From Bacillota bacterium (GTDB taxonomy: Bacteria; Bacillota; Clostridia; Clostridiales; Clostridiaceae), in the NCBI GenBank assembly GCA_023451395.1, contig JAEXZL010000169.1:1-44510 (forward strand): DNA of 44,510 nt. The letters are read 5' to 3'. The notes beneath the pieces were generated by a model. That model was given only the letters and a program-made list of their open reading frames with translations, was not told where the DNA came from and made no database searches. Both the position numbers and the translations under genes were made by a program. Positions 9,801 through 17,399 of this stretch are shown here, in pieces. Position 1 is the first letter of the stretch. Each line of letters starts with the position of its first letter.

Positions 9801-10596
9801 CTCCGGAATAAAGCTCTTCTCTCATTTGAAGGTATTCTTTATAAGCTTCCTTAAGAGGCTTATTTAATTCACTCTCCTGAAATTCTACAGAGGTTATAGA
9901 GGTTTGAAAGGTAGTGTGCCTGCAGTGATCTGACCAATAGGTATCTAATACTCTGATTTCAGTTTCCGTAGGATTTCTGTCCTCTTTCTTAAAATACTCC
10001 TGACAAAGCTTTAAATCCTCAAAGGACATAGCAAGAGAAAGGTTCCTATAAAGCTCATTTAACCTTTCTAAGGTCATATCTATAAACCCCTCATAAGCTT
10101 CTACAGGCTGAGGAGTATTATAATTTTCCTGGAGATTAATTTTTTCAAGATCTGCTTCTCTTTTTTCCACAGGATTTATATAATAGCCTTTTATTTTTTC
10201 AATATCTCCTGAACTAAGATCACCCTTTAAAGCAATTACAACGGCACATTTAACTATCGGTGCATCTCCCTCTTTTAATACTGCCAAGGACTGCATAGCT
10301 GCATCCGCTCTTTGATCATATTGTCCAGGAAGGTACTCGGTAGCAAAAATCTTATAATCCTTATAAAGCTCTTCTAGGCCAAAAAAAACCCTATCCACAG
10401 TCTTCTCAGAAAGCACTATGTTAGTAGCTTTTTCCATCAATTCTTCATCCATTTCTTCCAAAGTATACCTTTGAATCAGGCGCACCTCTTGTAGACCTGA
10501 AATCATAAGATTATCCCTAAAGTCCTCCAGCATGGTCTTTGCTTCTACGTTAAAGCCCTTTTTCTTTTCCACATAAATAACCTTAAAATTCTGCAA
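6808..10596 (-). CDS. purL: Phosphoribosylformylglycinamidine synthase, fused PurL-PurQ type (clade II)
   Basis: Fourth step of the pathway: FGAR plus glutamine and ATP to FGAM. The protein is about 1262 aa, a single-chain enzyme (compare about 740 aa for PurL with separate PurS and PurQ). The N-terminal and two PurM-like ATPase parts include RVLDTYWSDHCRHTTF, FKNETHNHPTEIEPFGGAAT, GGRTGRDGCGGATGSS and AAIGGKDSMSGTF. The last ~260 residues form a class I glutaminase domain with FPGTNCEYDS, LPGGFSAADEP, nucleophile Cys in GICNGFQALIKLG, and the HGEGRF histidine region. The start is set at TTG 10596, 6 bases after AGGGGTG; a GTG three codons upstream (10605) would sit on that RBS. It is the first gene of the pur operon, behind the promoter at 10683-10711. 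Confidence 0.97.
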   Translation of the reverse strand: MQNFKVIYVEKKKGFNVEAKTMLEDFRDNLMISGLQEVRLIQRYTLEEMDEELMEKATNIVLSEKTVDRVFFGLEELYKDYKIFATEYLPGQYDQRADAAMQSLAVLKEGDAPIVKCAVVIALKGDLSSGDIEKIKGYYINPVEKREADLEKINLQENYNTPQPVEAYEGFIDMTLERLNELYRNLSLAMSFEDLKLCQEYFKKEDRNPTETEIRVLDTYWSDHCRHTTFQTSITSVEFQESELNKPLKEAYKEYLQMREELYSGEKDMTLMDMATIAMKELKRRGALKDLDESDEINACTIKTRIETSEGEEDYLILFKNETHNHPTEIEPFGGAATCLGGAIRDPLSGRAYVYQAMRVTGSGDPREKIEDTLKGKLPQRKITLGAAQGYSSYGNQIGLATGQVVEVYDPGFKAKRMEIGAVIGAVPAKQVRREKPQEGDVVILLGGRTGRDGCGGATGSSKEHTLESINECGAEVQKGNAPIERKLQRFFRREEASLMIKKCNDFGAGGVSVAIGELCDGLDINLDLVPKKYEGLNGTELAISESQERMAVVVSKEDEEIFIKMAEEENLEATRVAVVTSTESLRMWWRGEKIVDIKREFLDTNGAKSYSSVYVKAPLEKENYFNLQKDSLKEKSFKDNISAYLSDLNSCSQKGLAERFDSTIGANTVLMPFGGEKELTPPEGMAAKIPVLKGTTRDASLMTYGYNPKLSKWSPYHGAQYAIVEAVTKLTAMGGDYRKLKLTLQEYFEKLGSDKEKWGKPYGALLGALKAQRELRVAAIGGKDSMSGTFENLTVPPTLVAFGVALDKTDNILSPELKKDGDMNLYLLKTDIHKNTYTIDFENLRKNLERVKELVNKGQIVAAYAVREGGAALGAVKMSFGNSLGLEINQELSQEELFYPFYGSLILQFNSKAVAAEGLQGLNYINLGQIIKNKPIVTFKEETLNLQELIDIWERPLEGVFPTKVSENYYHDKFYNETKIAFVPEKAKVYTGLKLAKPKVFIPVFPGTNCEYDSQKAFESQGAEVNTLVLKNLTPQSLKECIYMMEKEIKRAQILMLPGGFSAADEPEGSGKFIAAIFRNPILKNAVMELITKRDGLILGICNGFQALIKLGLVPYGEILDITEDMPTLTYNSIGRHVSSMVETKVVSKLSPWFNEVELGEIHKIPVSHGEGRFTAPKEVIRELIANGQVATQYVDPEGNPALHMPYNPNGSLCSIEGITSADGRILGKMAHSERAGEGLYKNISGNLEQRIFKSGVKYFK

Positions 10597-10682
10597 CTCA
10601 TCCACCCCTGATTATTTTATTCTTCAAATACCATCAAAAAAGTTTATCTAAAGGATACATCTATTCTGAACTTTCTACTTAT

Positions 10683-10711
10683 AGAATAACAGTGAAAGAA
10701 ACATAAGTCAA
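10683..10711 (-). promoter_or_regulatory. Sigma-A promoter of the purine operon
   Basis: On the minus strand, -35 TTGACT (10711-10706), a 17-base spacer and -10 TATTCT (10688-10683) precede purL. Predicted start is near 10676, giving an approximately 80-base leader. I looked for a purine riboswitch aptamer in this leader and saw none. The proximal PurBox lies about 27 bases upstream of the -35. Confidence 0.65.
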
Positions 10712-10737
10712 ACATTATATTATATTTTATTTTTATT

Positions 10738-10858
10738 GTTCGTGTTTTTACTTTTAATTTTCTAGATTTTATTGAAACAACCAATAATTTTCTCACTTAT
10801 ACGGCCATTTTTCATTATAAGATATACTATTATATAGTAACCATTTAAAAACACGAAC
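10738..10858. promoter_or_regulatory. Pair of inverted PurBox-like sites upstream of the pur promoter
   Basis: The 13-mer TAAAAACACGAAC occurs on the plus strand at 10846-10858 and, perfectly inverted, on the minus strand at 10750-10738. It matches the A/T-rich + CGAAC form of the PurR operator known from Bacillus and Lactococcus. The arms are 95 bases apart and point away from the operon-oriented convergent arrangement of Bacillus, where spacing is about 16-17 bp. Binding by PurR is inferred. The proximal copy is centred near -68 relative to the predicted start. Apart from these boxes, the promoter and the lplA terminator, the 10597-10966 gap holds nothing else I can support. Confidence 0.6.
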
Positions 10859-10884
10859 TTTTTCCTCCATAACTGTATTATTTT

Positions 10885-10938
10885 TGAAAAGAAAAAAGCA
10901 TAGATATCTTCACCCTAAGGTGATATATATCTATGCTT
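10885..10938 (-). terminator. Rho-independent terminator of lplA
   Basis: On the minus strand, a stem AAGCATAGATATATATCACC is closed by a TTAG loop and GGTGAAGATATCTATGCTT, followed by TTTTTTCTTTTC. It lies 30 bases after the lplA stop and isolates lplA from the pur operon. Confidence 0.85.
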
Positions 10939-10966
10939 CTAATTTCTTGTAAGTAGTAATTATTTT

Positions 10967-11989
10967 TTAAATCAATAGACTAAGTAAATCCTCCACAGTT
11001 ATATTAACCATATAACTTGCAAGGTCAATTTCCTCAAGAGCCTTTCTTATTGCTTCCTCCTTGTGTTCTACTCCAATAAGTACCTCCTCTAAACCCTTTA
11101 TATCCATTTTGCCAAAGAAATCTCCATAAAGATTAATTTTAGAGATATGTCCTTTAGATACATCCATAGTTATTTCTACAGTGCCTCCAAGAAATTTACC
11201 TTCGTTATAATATTCATATCTTGGAGATTTCCCGTAGTTCCACTCCCAAGTGCTGTACCTTTCAGTTTTAAGCTTTTCTATAGCTTCTATTTCCTTAGGC
11301 TGAAGAGCTTCGATTATTGTACCCTCTTCTTTTATAATGTACTTAAAAATATAATCCTTAAACTCCTCCACGGTCATTGGGTTTTCTAGATGATTAGAGA
11401 TATTTGTAACTCGGCTTGCCACAGATTTTACACTTTTATCAGTGAACTTCACCGCCTTTGGCTTAAGAGCTCCAGAAAGATCTACCATATTTGAAGAAAA
11501 AAGCAGTGTTCCATGGTGAAGAACTCTATTTTTATGCTTACACTGGGCAGTTCCTGAAAACTTTTTTCCTTCTATAAGCATGTCATTTCTTCCTGAGAAC
11601 TCTGCTTTTACTCCTAGCGTTTGCAGTACCTCTATTATTGGCTTACAGAAGCTAACAAAATCGCTGAAGCTTTTATCGTCGTTCACAATAAATGTATAGT
11701 TTATATTACCTAAATCATGAAAAACAGCTCCCCCTCCTGTAAGCCGCCTTACCACCTTAATATCCTTCTCCTTAACATAGTCAATATTTATTTCTGATAA
11801 GGTATTTTGATTCTTACCTACTATGATGCAGGGTTCATCTCTCCATAAAGAAAAAATCTCATCCTCTGTATGTTTTAAAAGATACTCCTCTGCAGCAAGA
11901 TTAAAATAAGGATCTGTGAAAGTGTTATCTATATATCTCATATATTTACCATCTATAGAAGAATCAGCTTCTATATCAATTCCTTTCAT
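10967..11989 (-). CDS. lplA: Lipoate-protein ligase A
   Basis: Activates free lipoate with ATP to lipoyl-AMP and transfers it to the lysine of lipoyl domains. The 340 aa protein has an N-terminal catalytic domain (YIDNTFTDPYFNLAAEEYLL; RRLTGGGAVFHDLGNINYTF with the glycine-rich loop; FSGTAQ) and a C-terminal accessory domain from about residue 260, making it the long LplA type. The most likely local substrate is GcvH encoded in the operon just upstream. It sits 15 bases after the LUD gene, so the two probably share a transcript. Neither candidate start has a strong RBS; ATG 11941 (MRYIDNTF) fits family alignments as well as 11989. Confidence 0.93.
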   Translation of the reverse strand: MKGIDIEADSSIDGKYMRYIDNTFTDPYFNLAAEEYLLKHTEDEIFSLWRDEPCIIVGKNQNTLSEINIDYVKEKDIKVVRRLTGGGAVFHDLGNINYTFIVNDDKSFSDFVSFCKPIIEVLQTLGVKAEFSGRNDMLIEGKKFSGTAQCKHKNRVLHHGTLLFSSNMVDLSGALKPKAVKFTDKSVKSVASRVTNISNHLENPMTVEEFKDYIFKYIIKEEGTIIEALQPKEIEAIEKLKTERYSTWEWNYGKSPRYEYYNEGKFLGGTVEITMDVSKGHISKINLYGDFFGKMDIKGLEEVLIGVEHKEEAIRKALEEIDLASYMVNITVEDLLSLLI

Positions 11990-12004
11990 TAGTCTTTAAA
12001 ATAT

Positions 12005-12643
12005 TTAAAATCCTAGGTTTTCACCAACTAAAATAACCTTTATCCTACCCTTTGGTTTACATATTCTCGTTATTCCTATTTGTGCACATATGGAATCTAA
12101 AGAAGTGCAATCTCCACAGCTTCCATTAACAGTGCAGGGTGTCTCCCCAGGAAAGCGCTGCCTATTTATTGGAGCTGCTATTGTAAGTGCTCTAACCATA
12201 GCATCCTCAAGGGTTTTAGCAACCTTATTTATTCCAGCCACTATAATGACATTTTTAGGGCCAAAAATCAGTGCTCCCAAACGATTTCCGTTTCCATCTA
12301 TATTCACTAGCTGTCCATCTTCACTTATGGCATTACTGCCCATAATATAATAATCTGACATAAGAGCCTGTCTTGCAATATCGAATTTTTCCTCCGGCGA
12401 TGCTGCATCCCTATCAATAATTCTGAAATTACCCTTACGAAGAGCATCAATGAGACCAACTTCCTGACATGTTGCTGTTCCACCCCAAGATACCACAGAC
12501 TCTTCAGGAATATAGGCTAAAGCCTTTTTTAGCGCTTCCTCCTTGTTATTTACGTATGAAGCATCAAAATGTCTTTTTACCAAAGCTTTAACAACCTTTT
12601 CACCTAGCTTTTCATTTCTTAACTCTATTGGTGACTTATTCAC
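12005..12643 (-). CDS. LUD domain (LutC/YkgG, DUF162-like) protein
   Basis: A 212 aa protein with the LUD fold signature: VVSWGGTATCQEVGL, ISEDGQLVNIDGNGNRLGALIFGPKNVIIV split across the core, and a C-terminal cysteine cluster CTVNGSCGDCTSLDSIC. LutC-type proteins belong to lactate utilisation complexes, but here there is no lutA or lutB and the single-gene form has no assigned biochemical role. The cysteine cluster may bind metal or an Fe-S centre (inference). Start is GTG 12643 with AAGGGGG seven bases upstream. It precedes lplA by 15 bases and follows the gcv operon terminator, so it is probably a separate two-gene transcript. Confidence 0.85.
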   Translation of the reverse strand: MNKSPIELRNEKLGEKVVKALVKRHFDASYVNNKEEALKKALAYIPEESVVSWGGTATCQEVGLIDALRKGNFRIIDRDAASPEEKFDIARQALMSDYYIMGSNAISEDGQLVNIDGNGNRLGALIFGPKNVIIVAGINKVAKTLEDAMVRALTIAAPINRQRFPGETPCTVNGSCGDCTSLDSICAQIGITRICKPKGRIKVILVGENLGF

Positions 12644-12751
12644 TTCCTTACCCCCTTATTCCTAATTTACACTTTGGATCTGTATATTATATACTCAATC
12701 CCATTTAAATTTACTTAATATAATTGTACTACTCTCCGGGAGTAAAGTCAC

Positions 12752-12780
12752 AAAAAAGTAGCAGGCTATTTGCCTGCTAC
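12752..12780 (-). terminator. Terminator of the gcv operon, overlapping the lpdA stop
   Basis: On the minus strand GTAGCAGGC, loop AAAT, and GCCTGCTAC are followed by TTTTTTG. The 5' arm encodes the last residues of LpdA (VAGK) and the TAG stop falls across the loop, so the hairpin forms at the very end of the reading frame. Confidence 0.88.
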
Positions 12781-14175
12781 CTTGTTATTTTTAGGAGCTA
12801 GATGTATAGCTTCGTTATTAAGACCTAATACAGCTTCATAAAAGGCTTCCGATAAAGTTGGATGAGCATGTATCATATGCTTTATTTTTTCTACTGTAAG
12901 GCCTTCATTTATTATAGGCACTGCTTCATGAATAATATCTGAGGCATGAGGTCCTAATATATGCACACCTACTATCCTATTATCCTTATCACAGATTACC
13001 TTAATAAAACCTTCTCCTTCACCTAAGGCTAGTGCTTTTCCATTAGCCCCAAAAAGGAATTTTGACACCTTATATTCCTCGCCCTTAGCCTTTAATTCAT
13101 CCTCCCTTAATCCTAAGGAAGCAATTTCAGGGAAGATAAAAATGCAGTTAGGAATAGGACCTTCCTTCTCAGTGTTTTGTCCCATTATTATCTCTGCAGC
13201 CGTAACCCCTTGATGGGAGGCAGCATGAGCAAGCATCACCCTGCCATTCACATCTCCTATGGCATAAACGCCTTTTAAAGTAGTCTCTAAATTCTCATCA
13301 ACAGTTATCCCCTTTTTATCATAGAGAATTCCAGCCTCTTCAAGGCCAAGATTTTCAACATTAGCCTTTCTTCCAGTAGCAATTAGAACCTGCTCTCCTT
13401 CTAAGGTTAACTCTCCCTTTTTCCCTTCTACTTTTACCTGAAGCCTGCCATCCTTTTTTCCTATTTCTTTAACCATTGCTGATGTTAAAATATCTATTCC
13501 CTGTTTTTTCATCATGGGATTTAATCTTTTAATTATTTCACCGTCTAACATATTTAAAATACTGGGAAGAGCCTCTACTATAGTGACCTTAGAACCAAAG
13601 GCATTAAATATGCCTCCAAACTCCATTCCTATTACTCCTCCACCTATTATTACAAGACTTTCTGGCACACTAGCAAAATTCATGAGCTCATCGCTATATA
13701 CAACCCCTTGAAGGTCTGAGCCCTTTATTGGCGGGTTAGCACTCCTTGAGCCAGTAGCTATTATAATATTATCGCAGCTTAAGCTGCTTTTGCTACCATC
13801 CTCAAAAAGTACCTCCACCTCATTTCTTCCTTTAATTAAGGCAGTGCCCTTTATCACCTCTATGGAGTTTGCCTTCATTAGCTGAGTAACTCCTGAAACA
13901 AGCTGATTAACAACAGTATTTTTTCTTTCCTGAAGCTTATTCAGGTTAAGAAAAGGTTCAGAAACCTCAATGCCAAATTCTGAGGCTCTCTTTACATTAT
14001 TAAAAAACTCCGCACTTCTATAAAAGGTTTTGGTAGGTATGCAGCCTCTAATAAGACAGGTGCCTCCTATACTATCCTTTTCAATAAGCACTACCTGGGC
14101 CTGAAGCTGTGCTGCTCTTATTGCAGCAGCATAGCCTCCAGGTCCTCCTCCAATAACAATGATTTTTTTATTCAT
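12766..14175 (-). CDS. lpdA: Dihydrolipoyl dehydrogenase (L-protein of glycine cleavage)
   Basis: Re-oxidises the dihydrolipoyl arm of GcvH with NAD+ using FAD and a redox disulfide. The 469 aa protein begins MNKKIIVIGGGPGGYAAAIRAA (FAD-binding GGGPGG). The redox-active cysteines are C40 and C45 in GGTCLIRGCIPTK. A central NAD-binding VIIGGGVIGMEFG and YAIGDVNG follow, and the C-terminal HAHPTLSEAF holds the His-Glu acid/base pair. It has no N-terminal lipoyl domain, unlike some clostridial Lpd proteins. The start is placed at ATG 14175 behind AGGTG; a longer frame to 14196 would overlap gcvPB. It is last in the gcv operon. Confidence 0.95.
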   Translation of the reverse strand: MNKKIIVIGGGPGGYAAAIRAAQLQAQVVLIEKDSIGGTCLIRGCIPTKTFYRSAEFFNNVKRASEFGIEVSEPFLNLNKLQERKNTVVNQLVSGVTQLMKANSIEVIKGTALIKGRNEVEVLFEDGSKSSLSCDNIIIATGSRSANPPIKGSDLQGVVYSDELMNFASVPESLVIIGGGVIGMEFGGIFNAFGSKVTIVEALPSILNMLDGEIIKRLNPMMKKQGIDILTSAMVKEIGKKDGRLQVKVEGKKGELTLEGEQVLIATGRKANVENLGLEEAGILYDKKGITVDENLETTLKGVYAIGDVNGRVMLAHAASHQGVTAAEIIMGQNTEKEGPIPNCIFIFPEIASLGLREDELKAKGEEYKVSKFLFGANGKALALGEGEGFIKVICDKDNRIVGVHILGPHASDIIHEAVPIINEGLTVEKIKHMIHAHPTLSEAFYEAVLGLNNEAIHLAPKNNKVAGK

Positions 14176-14183
14176 ATAATCAC

Positions 14184-15635
14184 CTATTTTGTCCATTTTA
14201 GAACCGGTTTTCTAGCAGCTCTTACTTCATCTATCCTCCTTACAGGAGAATTATGTGGGGCAGTTTTAAATATTTCCGGATTTTCAATTGCTTCCTTAGC
14301 AATATCCTCCATGGCAGCTATAAAGGCATCCATAGTCTCCTTGCTTTCTGTTTCCGTAGGCTCTATCATTAAAGCACTGTCAACAATTAAAGGGAAATAT
14401 ACTGTGGGTGGATGGAAACCATAATCTATAAGCCTCTTAGCCACCTCAAGAGTTGAAACTCCAGTGGACTTATCCTTAAGTCCTGCAAAAACTACCTCAT
14501 GCTTACATATATCATCAATTGGAAGCTTATAGCTATCCCTAAGCTTTTCTTTAATATAATTAGCATTTAGCACAGCATTTTCTGAAGCTTCCTTAAGACC
14601 ATCTCTTCCTAGGGAAAGAATATAGGTATAAGCCCTTACAAGAACTCCAAAGTTTCCATAAAAATTCTTAACCTTACCAATGCTGTCAGGCTGATTGTAA
14701 TCTAAATAATAAGACTCTCCCTTTTCTACTAAAGGTACTGGTAGATAAGGTATAAGCTCCTTCTTAACGCCTACAGGACCAGATCCTGGTCCTCCCCCTC
14801 CATGAGGAGTAGAAAAGGTCTTATGAAGGTTTATATGACATACATCAAAACCCATATCTCCAGGCCTTGTGATACCCATTATGGCATTTAAATTTGCTCC
14901 ATCATAATACAGAAGTCCACCAGCTTCATGAACAAGCTTAGCTATAAGGTGTATATTCTTTTCAAAGAGTCCTAAGGTGCTTGGGTTTGTAAGCATAAGA
15001 CCTGCAATTTCGTCGTTTAAAACTTCCTTTAAGGAATCTAAATCTATAGAACCATCCTTCTTAGATTTTATCTCCACTACCTGGAAGCCTGCTACAGTTG
15101 CACTGGCAGGATTTGTTCCATGGGCAGAATCCGGAACTATTATCTTTTTCCTTTTAAAGTCTCCCCTCTTTTCATGGTAAGCCTTTATAAGCATCAGTCC
15201 TACAAGCTCACCATGAGCTCCTGCTGCAGGCTGAAGTGTGAACTTATCCATTCCAGCAACCTCACAAAGAGACTGGGAAAGATTATACATAAGCTCTAGA
15301 GCTCCCTGTACCGTTTCCTGAGGCTGATAAGGATGGAGTTTAGAAAAGCCTGGGTTTGCAGCTATTTCTTCATTTATTTTAGGATTGTATTTCATAGTAC
15401 AGGAACCTAAGGGATAAAATCCAGAATCTATACTGTAATTTTTCTTAGATAAAAGAGTATAGTGTCTTACTAAATCAAGCTCACTAACCTCTGGTAGCTC
15501 TACTTCATCCTCTCTTAAATACTCAGAGGGAATTAGCTCTTCAGATGCTATAGATGGTACGTCCAGCTCCGGAAGAGAATAAGCGTGTCTACCTTCCCTT
15601 GATAATTCAAATATCATTTTTTCATAGCTCATCAT
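14184..15635 (-). CDS. gcvPB: Glycine dehydrogenase (decarboxylating) subunit 2
   Basis: Beta subunit of the two-chain P-protein, which decarboxylates glycine on PLP and loads aminomethyl onto lipoyl-GcvH. It is 483 aa. PLP-binding lysine is in CHINLHKTFSTPHGGGGPG, and YPLGSCTMKYNPKI and GAHGELVGLMLIKAYH are family signatures. The ATG overlaps the TGA of gcvPA (ATGA, 4 bases), with GGAGG just upstream, indicating coupled translation and 1:1 assembly. A second ATG one codon in is equally possible. Split P-protein is typical of Firmicutes and archaea. Confidence 0.97.
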   Translation of the reverse strand: MMSYEKMIFELSREGRHAYSLPELDVPSIASEELIPSEYLREDEVELPEVSELDLVRHYTLLSKKNYSIDSGFYPLGSCTMKYNPKINEEIAANPGFSKLHPYQPQETVQGALELMYNLSQSLCEVAGMDKFTLQPAAGAHGELVGLMLIKAYHEKRGDFKRKKIIVPDSAHGTNPASATVAGFQVVEIKSKKDGSIDLDSLKEVLNDEIAGLMLTNPSTLGLFEKNIHLIAKLVHEAGGLLYYDGANLNAIMGITRPGDMGFDVCHINLHKTFSTPHGGGGPGSGPVGVKKELIPYLPVPLVEKGESYYLDYNQPDSIGKVKNFYGNFGVLVRAYTYILSLGRDGLKEASENAVLNANYIKEKLRDSYKLPIDDICKHEVVFAGLKDKSTGVSTLEVAKRLIDYGFHPPTVYFPLIVDSALMIEPTETESKETMDAFIAAMEDIAKEAIENPEIFKTAPHNSPVRRIDEVRAARKPVLKWTK

Positions 15636-16975
15636 AATACCTCCATAAGCTTTACAAAGCTATCTATCTCTTCTCTGCTTCTCTGCTCTGTTACAGCTAT
15701 TATCACGGCATTTTCATAAGGATAGTCAGTCTCCTTTAAGGAGAAACCGCCTAAAATACCATTCTCAAGTAGCATTGCATTAAGCTCTTCCACAGATTTT
15801 TCGCTTACTAAAGCAAATTCTTTAAAAAAGGGCTTATCTTTAAATAGCGGTCTGAATTTCCCTGTACTGATAAGCTTCTCATAGGCATAATGAGATTTTT
15901 GAAGACACTGGTTACCAACCTCTTTTATGCCCTTCTTCCCTAATGCTCCAAGGTATATCGCCGCAGCAATGGAGTTCAAGGTCTGATCAGAACATATATT
16001 TGAGGTTGCCTTATCTCTTCTTATATGCTGTTCTCTAGCTTGAAGAGTAAGCACAAAGGCTCTCTTTCCATCTACATCAACAGTTTCTCCTACTATTCTA
16101 CCGGGCATTTTTCTCATGAGCTTTTCTGTAACAGTCATAAAGCCTAAAACTGGTCCACCAAAACTCATGCTTCCTCCAAGGGCTTGGCCTTCACCTACTA
16201 CAATATCTGCTCCAAGCTCGCCAGGGCTCTTCAATACACCTAAAGCTAGAGGGTCTACAGTCATAATAAGATTAGCCTTATTATTATGAGCAAGTTCCTC
16301 TATAGGCTTTACATCCTCAACTATCCCAAAGAAGTTTGGATACTGTACCATAACTCCTCCAGTGTTATCATCAATCATTTCTTTAAGAGCCTCTAGATCT
16401 GTAACCCCATCTTTTTCAGGAATTTCTATAAAATTTATATCCCTGAAGCTTAGGTAAGTCTTTATAACCATTCTAGTTTCAGGATTTACTGTTTTAGATA
16501 CCAATATATTTTTCCTTCTAGATGCTACTGATGCAAGAATTGCCCCCTCCGCTGCAGCTGTTGGGCCATCATACATGGATACGTTGGAAACCTCCATTCC
16601 AGTAAGGGCACAGATCATACTCTGATATTCAAAAACCCCTTGAAGAGTTCCCTGACTTATTTCTGGCTGATATGGTGTGTAGGCAGTATAGAATTCCGAC
16701 CTAGAAACAAGCTGCTTAATTACCGAAGGAATATAGTGGTCATAGCTTCCTGCTCCTAAGAAAGAGACAAGCTCCTCAAGGTTAATATTTTTATTGGCAA
16801 GGCTGTTTAGCTTTCTTCTCACCTCAATTTCAGAACCACTTTTTGGAAGCATTAATTCCCTATTAAGTCTTACATTTTCCGGGATATCCTTAAAGAGCTC
16901 TTCTACGGAGGAAAGGCCTACAGCATCCAGCATCTCCCTTTTATCCTTTTCTGTATTTGGAATATAAGGATGCAT
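15632..16975 (-). CDS. gcvPA: Glycine dehydrogenase (decarboxylating) subunit 1
   Basis: Alpha subunit of the two-chain P-protein, partner of GcvPB. The 447 aa protein begins MHPYIPNTEKDKREMLDAVG, a strong GcvPA marker. It has FLGAGSYDHYIPSVI, FYTAYTPYQPEISQGTLQ and FGGPVLGFMTV. It carries no PLP lysine of its own, as is normal for this subunit. RBS GAGGA lies 7 bases before ATG. It starts 2 bases after the gcvH stop. Confidence 0.97.
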   Translation of the reverse strand: MHPYIPNTEKDKREMLDAVGLSSVEELFKDIPENVRLNRELMLPKSGSEIEVRRKLNSLANKNINLEELVSFLGAGSYDHYIPSVIKQLVSRSEFYTAYTPYQPEISQGTLQGVFEYQSMICALTGMEVSNVSMYDGPTAAAEGAILASVASRRKNILVSKTVNPETRMVIKTYLSFRDINFIEIPEKDGVTDLEALKEMIDDNTGGVMVQYPNFFGIVEDVKPIEELAHNNKANLIMTVDPLALGVLKSPGELGADIVVGEGQALGGSMSFGGPVLGFMTVTEKLMRKMPGRIVGETVDVDGKRAFVLTLQAREQHIRRDKATSNICSDQTLNSIAAAIYLGALGKKGIKEVGNQCLQKSHYAYEKLISTGKFRPLFKDKPFFKEFALVSEKSVEELNAMLLENGILGGFSLKETDYPYENAVIIAVTEQRSREEIDSFVKLMEVL

Positions 16976-16977
16976 AA

Positions 16978-17361
16978 TTAATCCTCCTTGCTGCAGAATT
17001 CTTCATAAGCTTCCGCTGTCATAAGATCTTTAAGCTCCTCTTCCTCCTGAAGCTCAACTGCTATTAGCCAGCTATCATAGGGTGCTGTATTTATAAGGCT
17101 AGGATCATCTACCACCTCTTCATTTCCCTCTACTACTCTTCCTGTTACAGGAATATATATGTCTGAGGCTGCCTTCACAGATTCAACTACTCCAAAAACC
17201 TCTCCTTTTGAAAACTCCTCATCTACCTCTGGTATTTCTACATATACTATGGAGCCTAAAGCCTTTTGTGCATAATCTGTTATTCCTAAATAAGCCTTAT
17301 TACCTTCTACCTTTACCCATTCATGTTCTTCTGTGTAAAATAAATCCTTTAAAACTTTCAT
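16978..17361 (-). CDS. gcvH: Glycine cleavage system H protein
   Basis: Lipoyl carrier that shuttles the aminomethyl group between P, T and L proteins. It is 127 aa. The lipoyl attachment lysine is K63 in GVVESVKAASDIY, the canonical ESVKA motif, and the N-terminus LFYTEEHEWVKVEG is equally diagnostic. Start ATG has GGAGAGATT upstream. It lies 38 bases after gcvT and 2 bases before gcvPA. It is the likely target of the LplA encoded about 5 kb downstream. Confidence 0.98.
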   Translation of the reverse strand: MKVLKDLFYTEEHEWVKVEGNKAYLGITDYAQKALGSIVYVEIPEVDEEFSKGEVFGVVESVKAASDIYIPVTGRVVEGNEEVVDDPSLINTAPYDSWLIAVELQEEEELKDLMTAEAYEEFCSKED

Positions 17362-17399
17362 TGCTAATCTCTCCTTTTTATATTTCTTATTATATTTCT

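Noticed and set aside
10606..10676. Purine riboswitch in the purL leader
   Set aside because: No aptamer core (conserved P1-J1/2-J2/3 pattern) could be found on the minus strand; regulation by PurBox sites is better supported.
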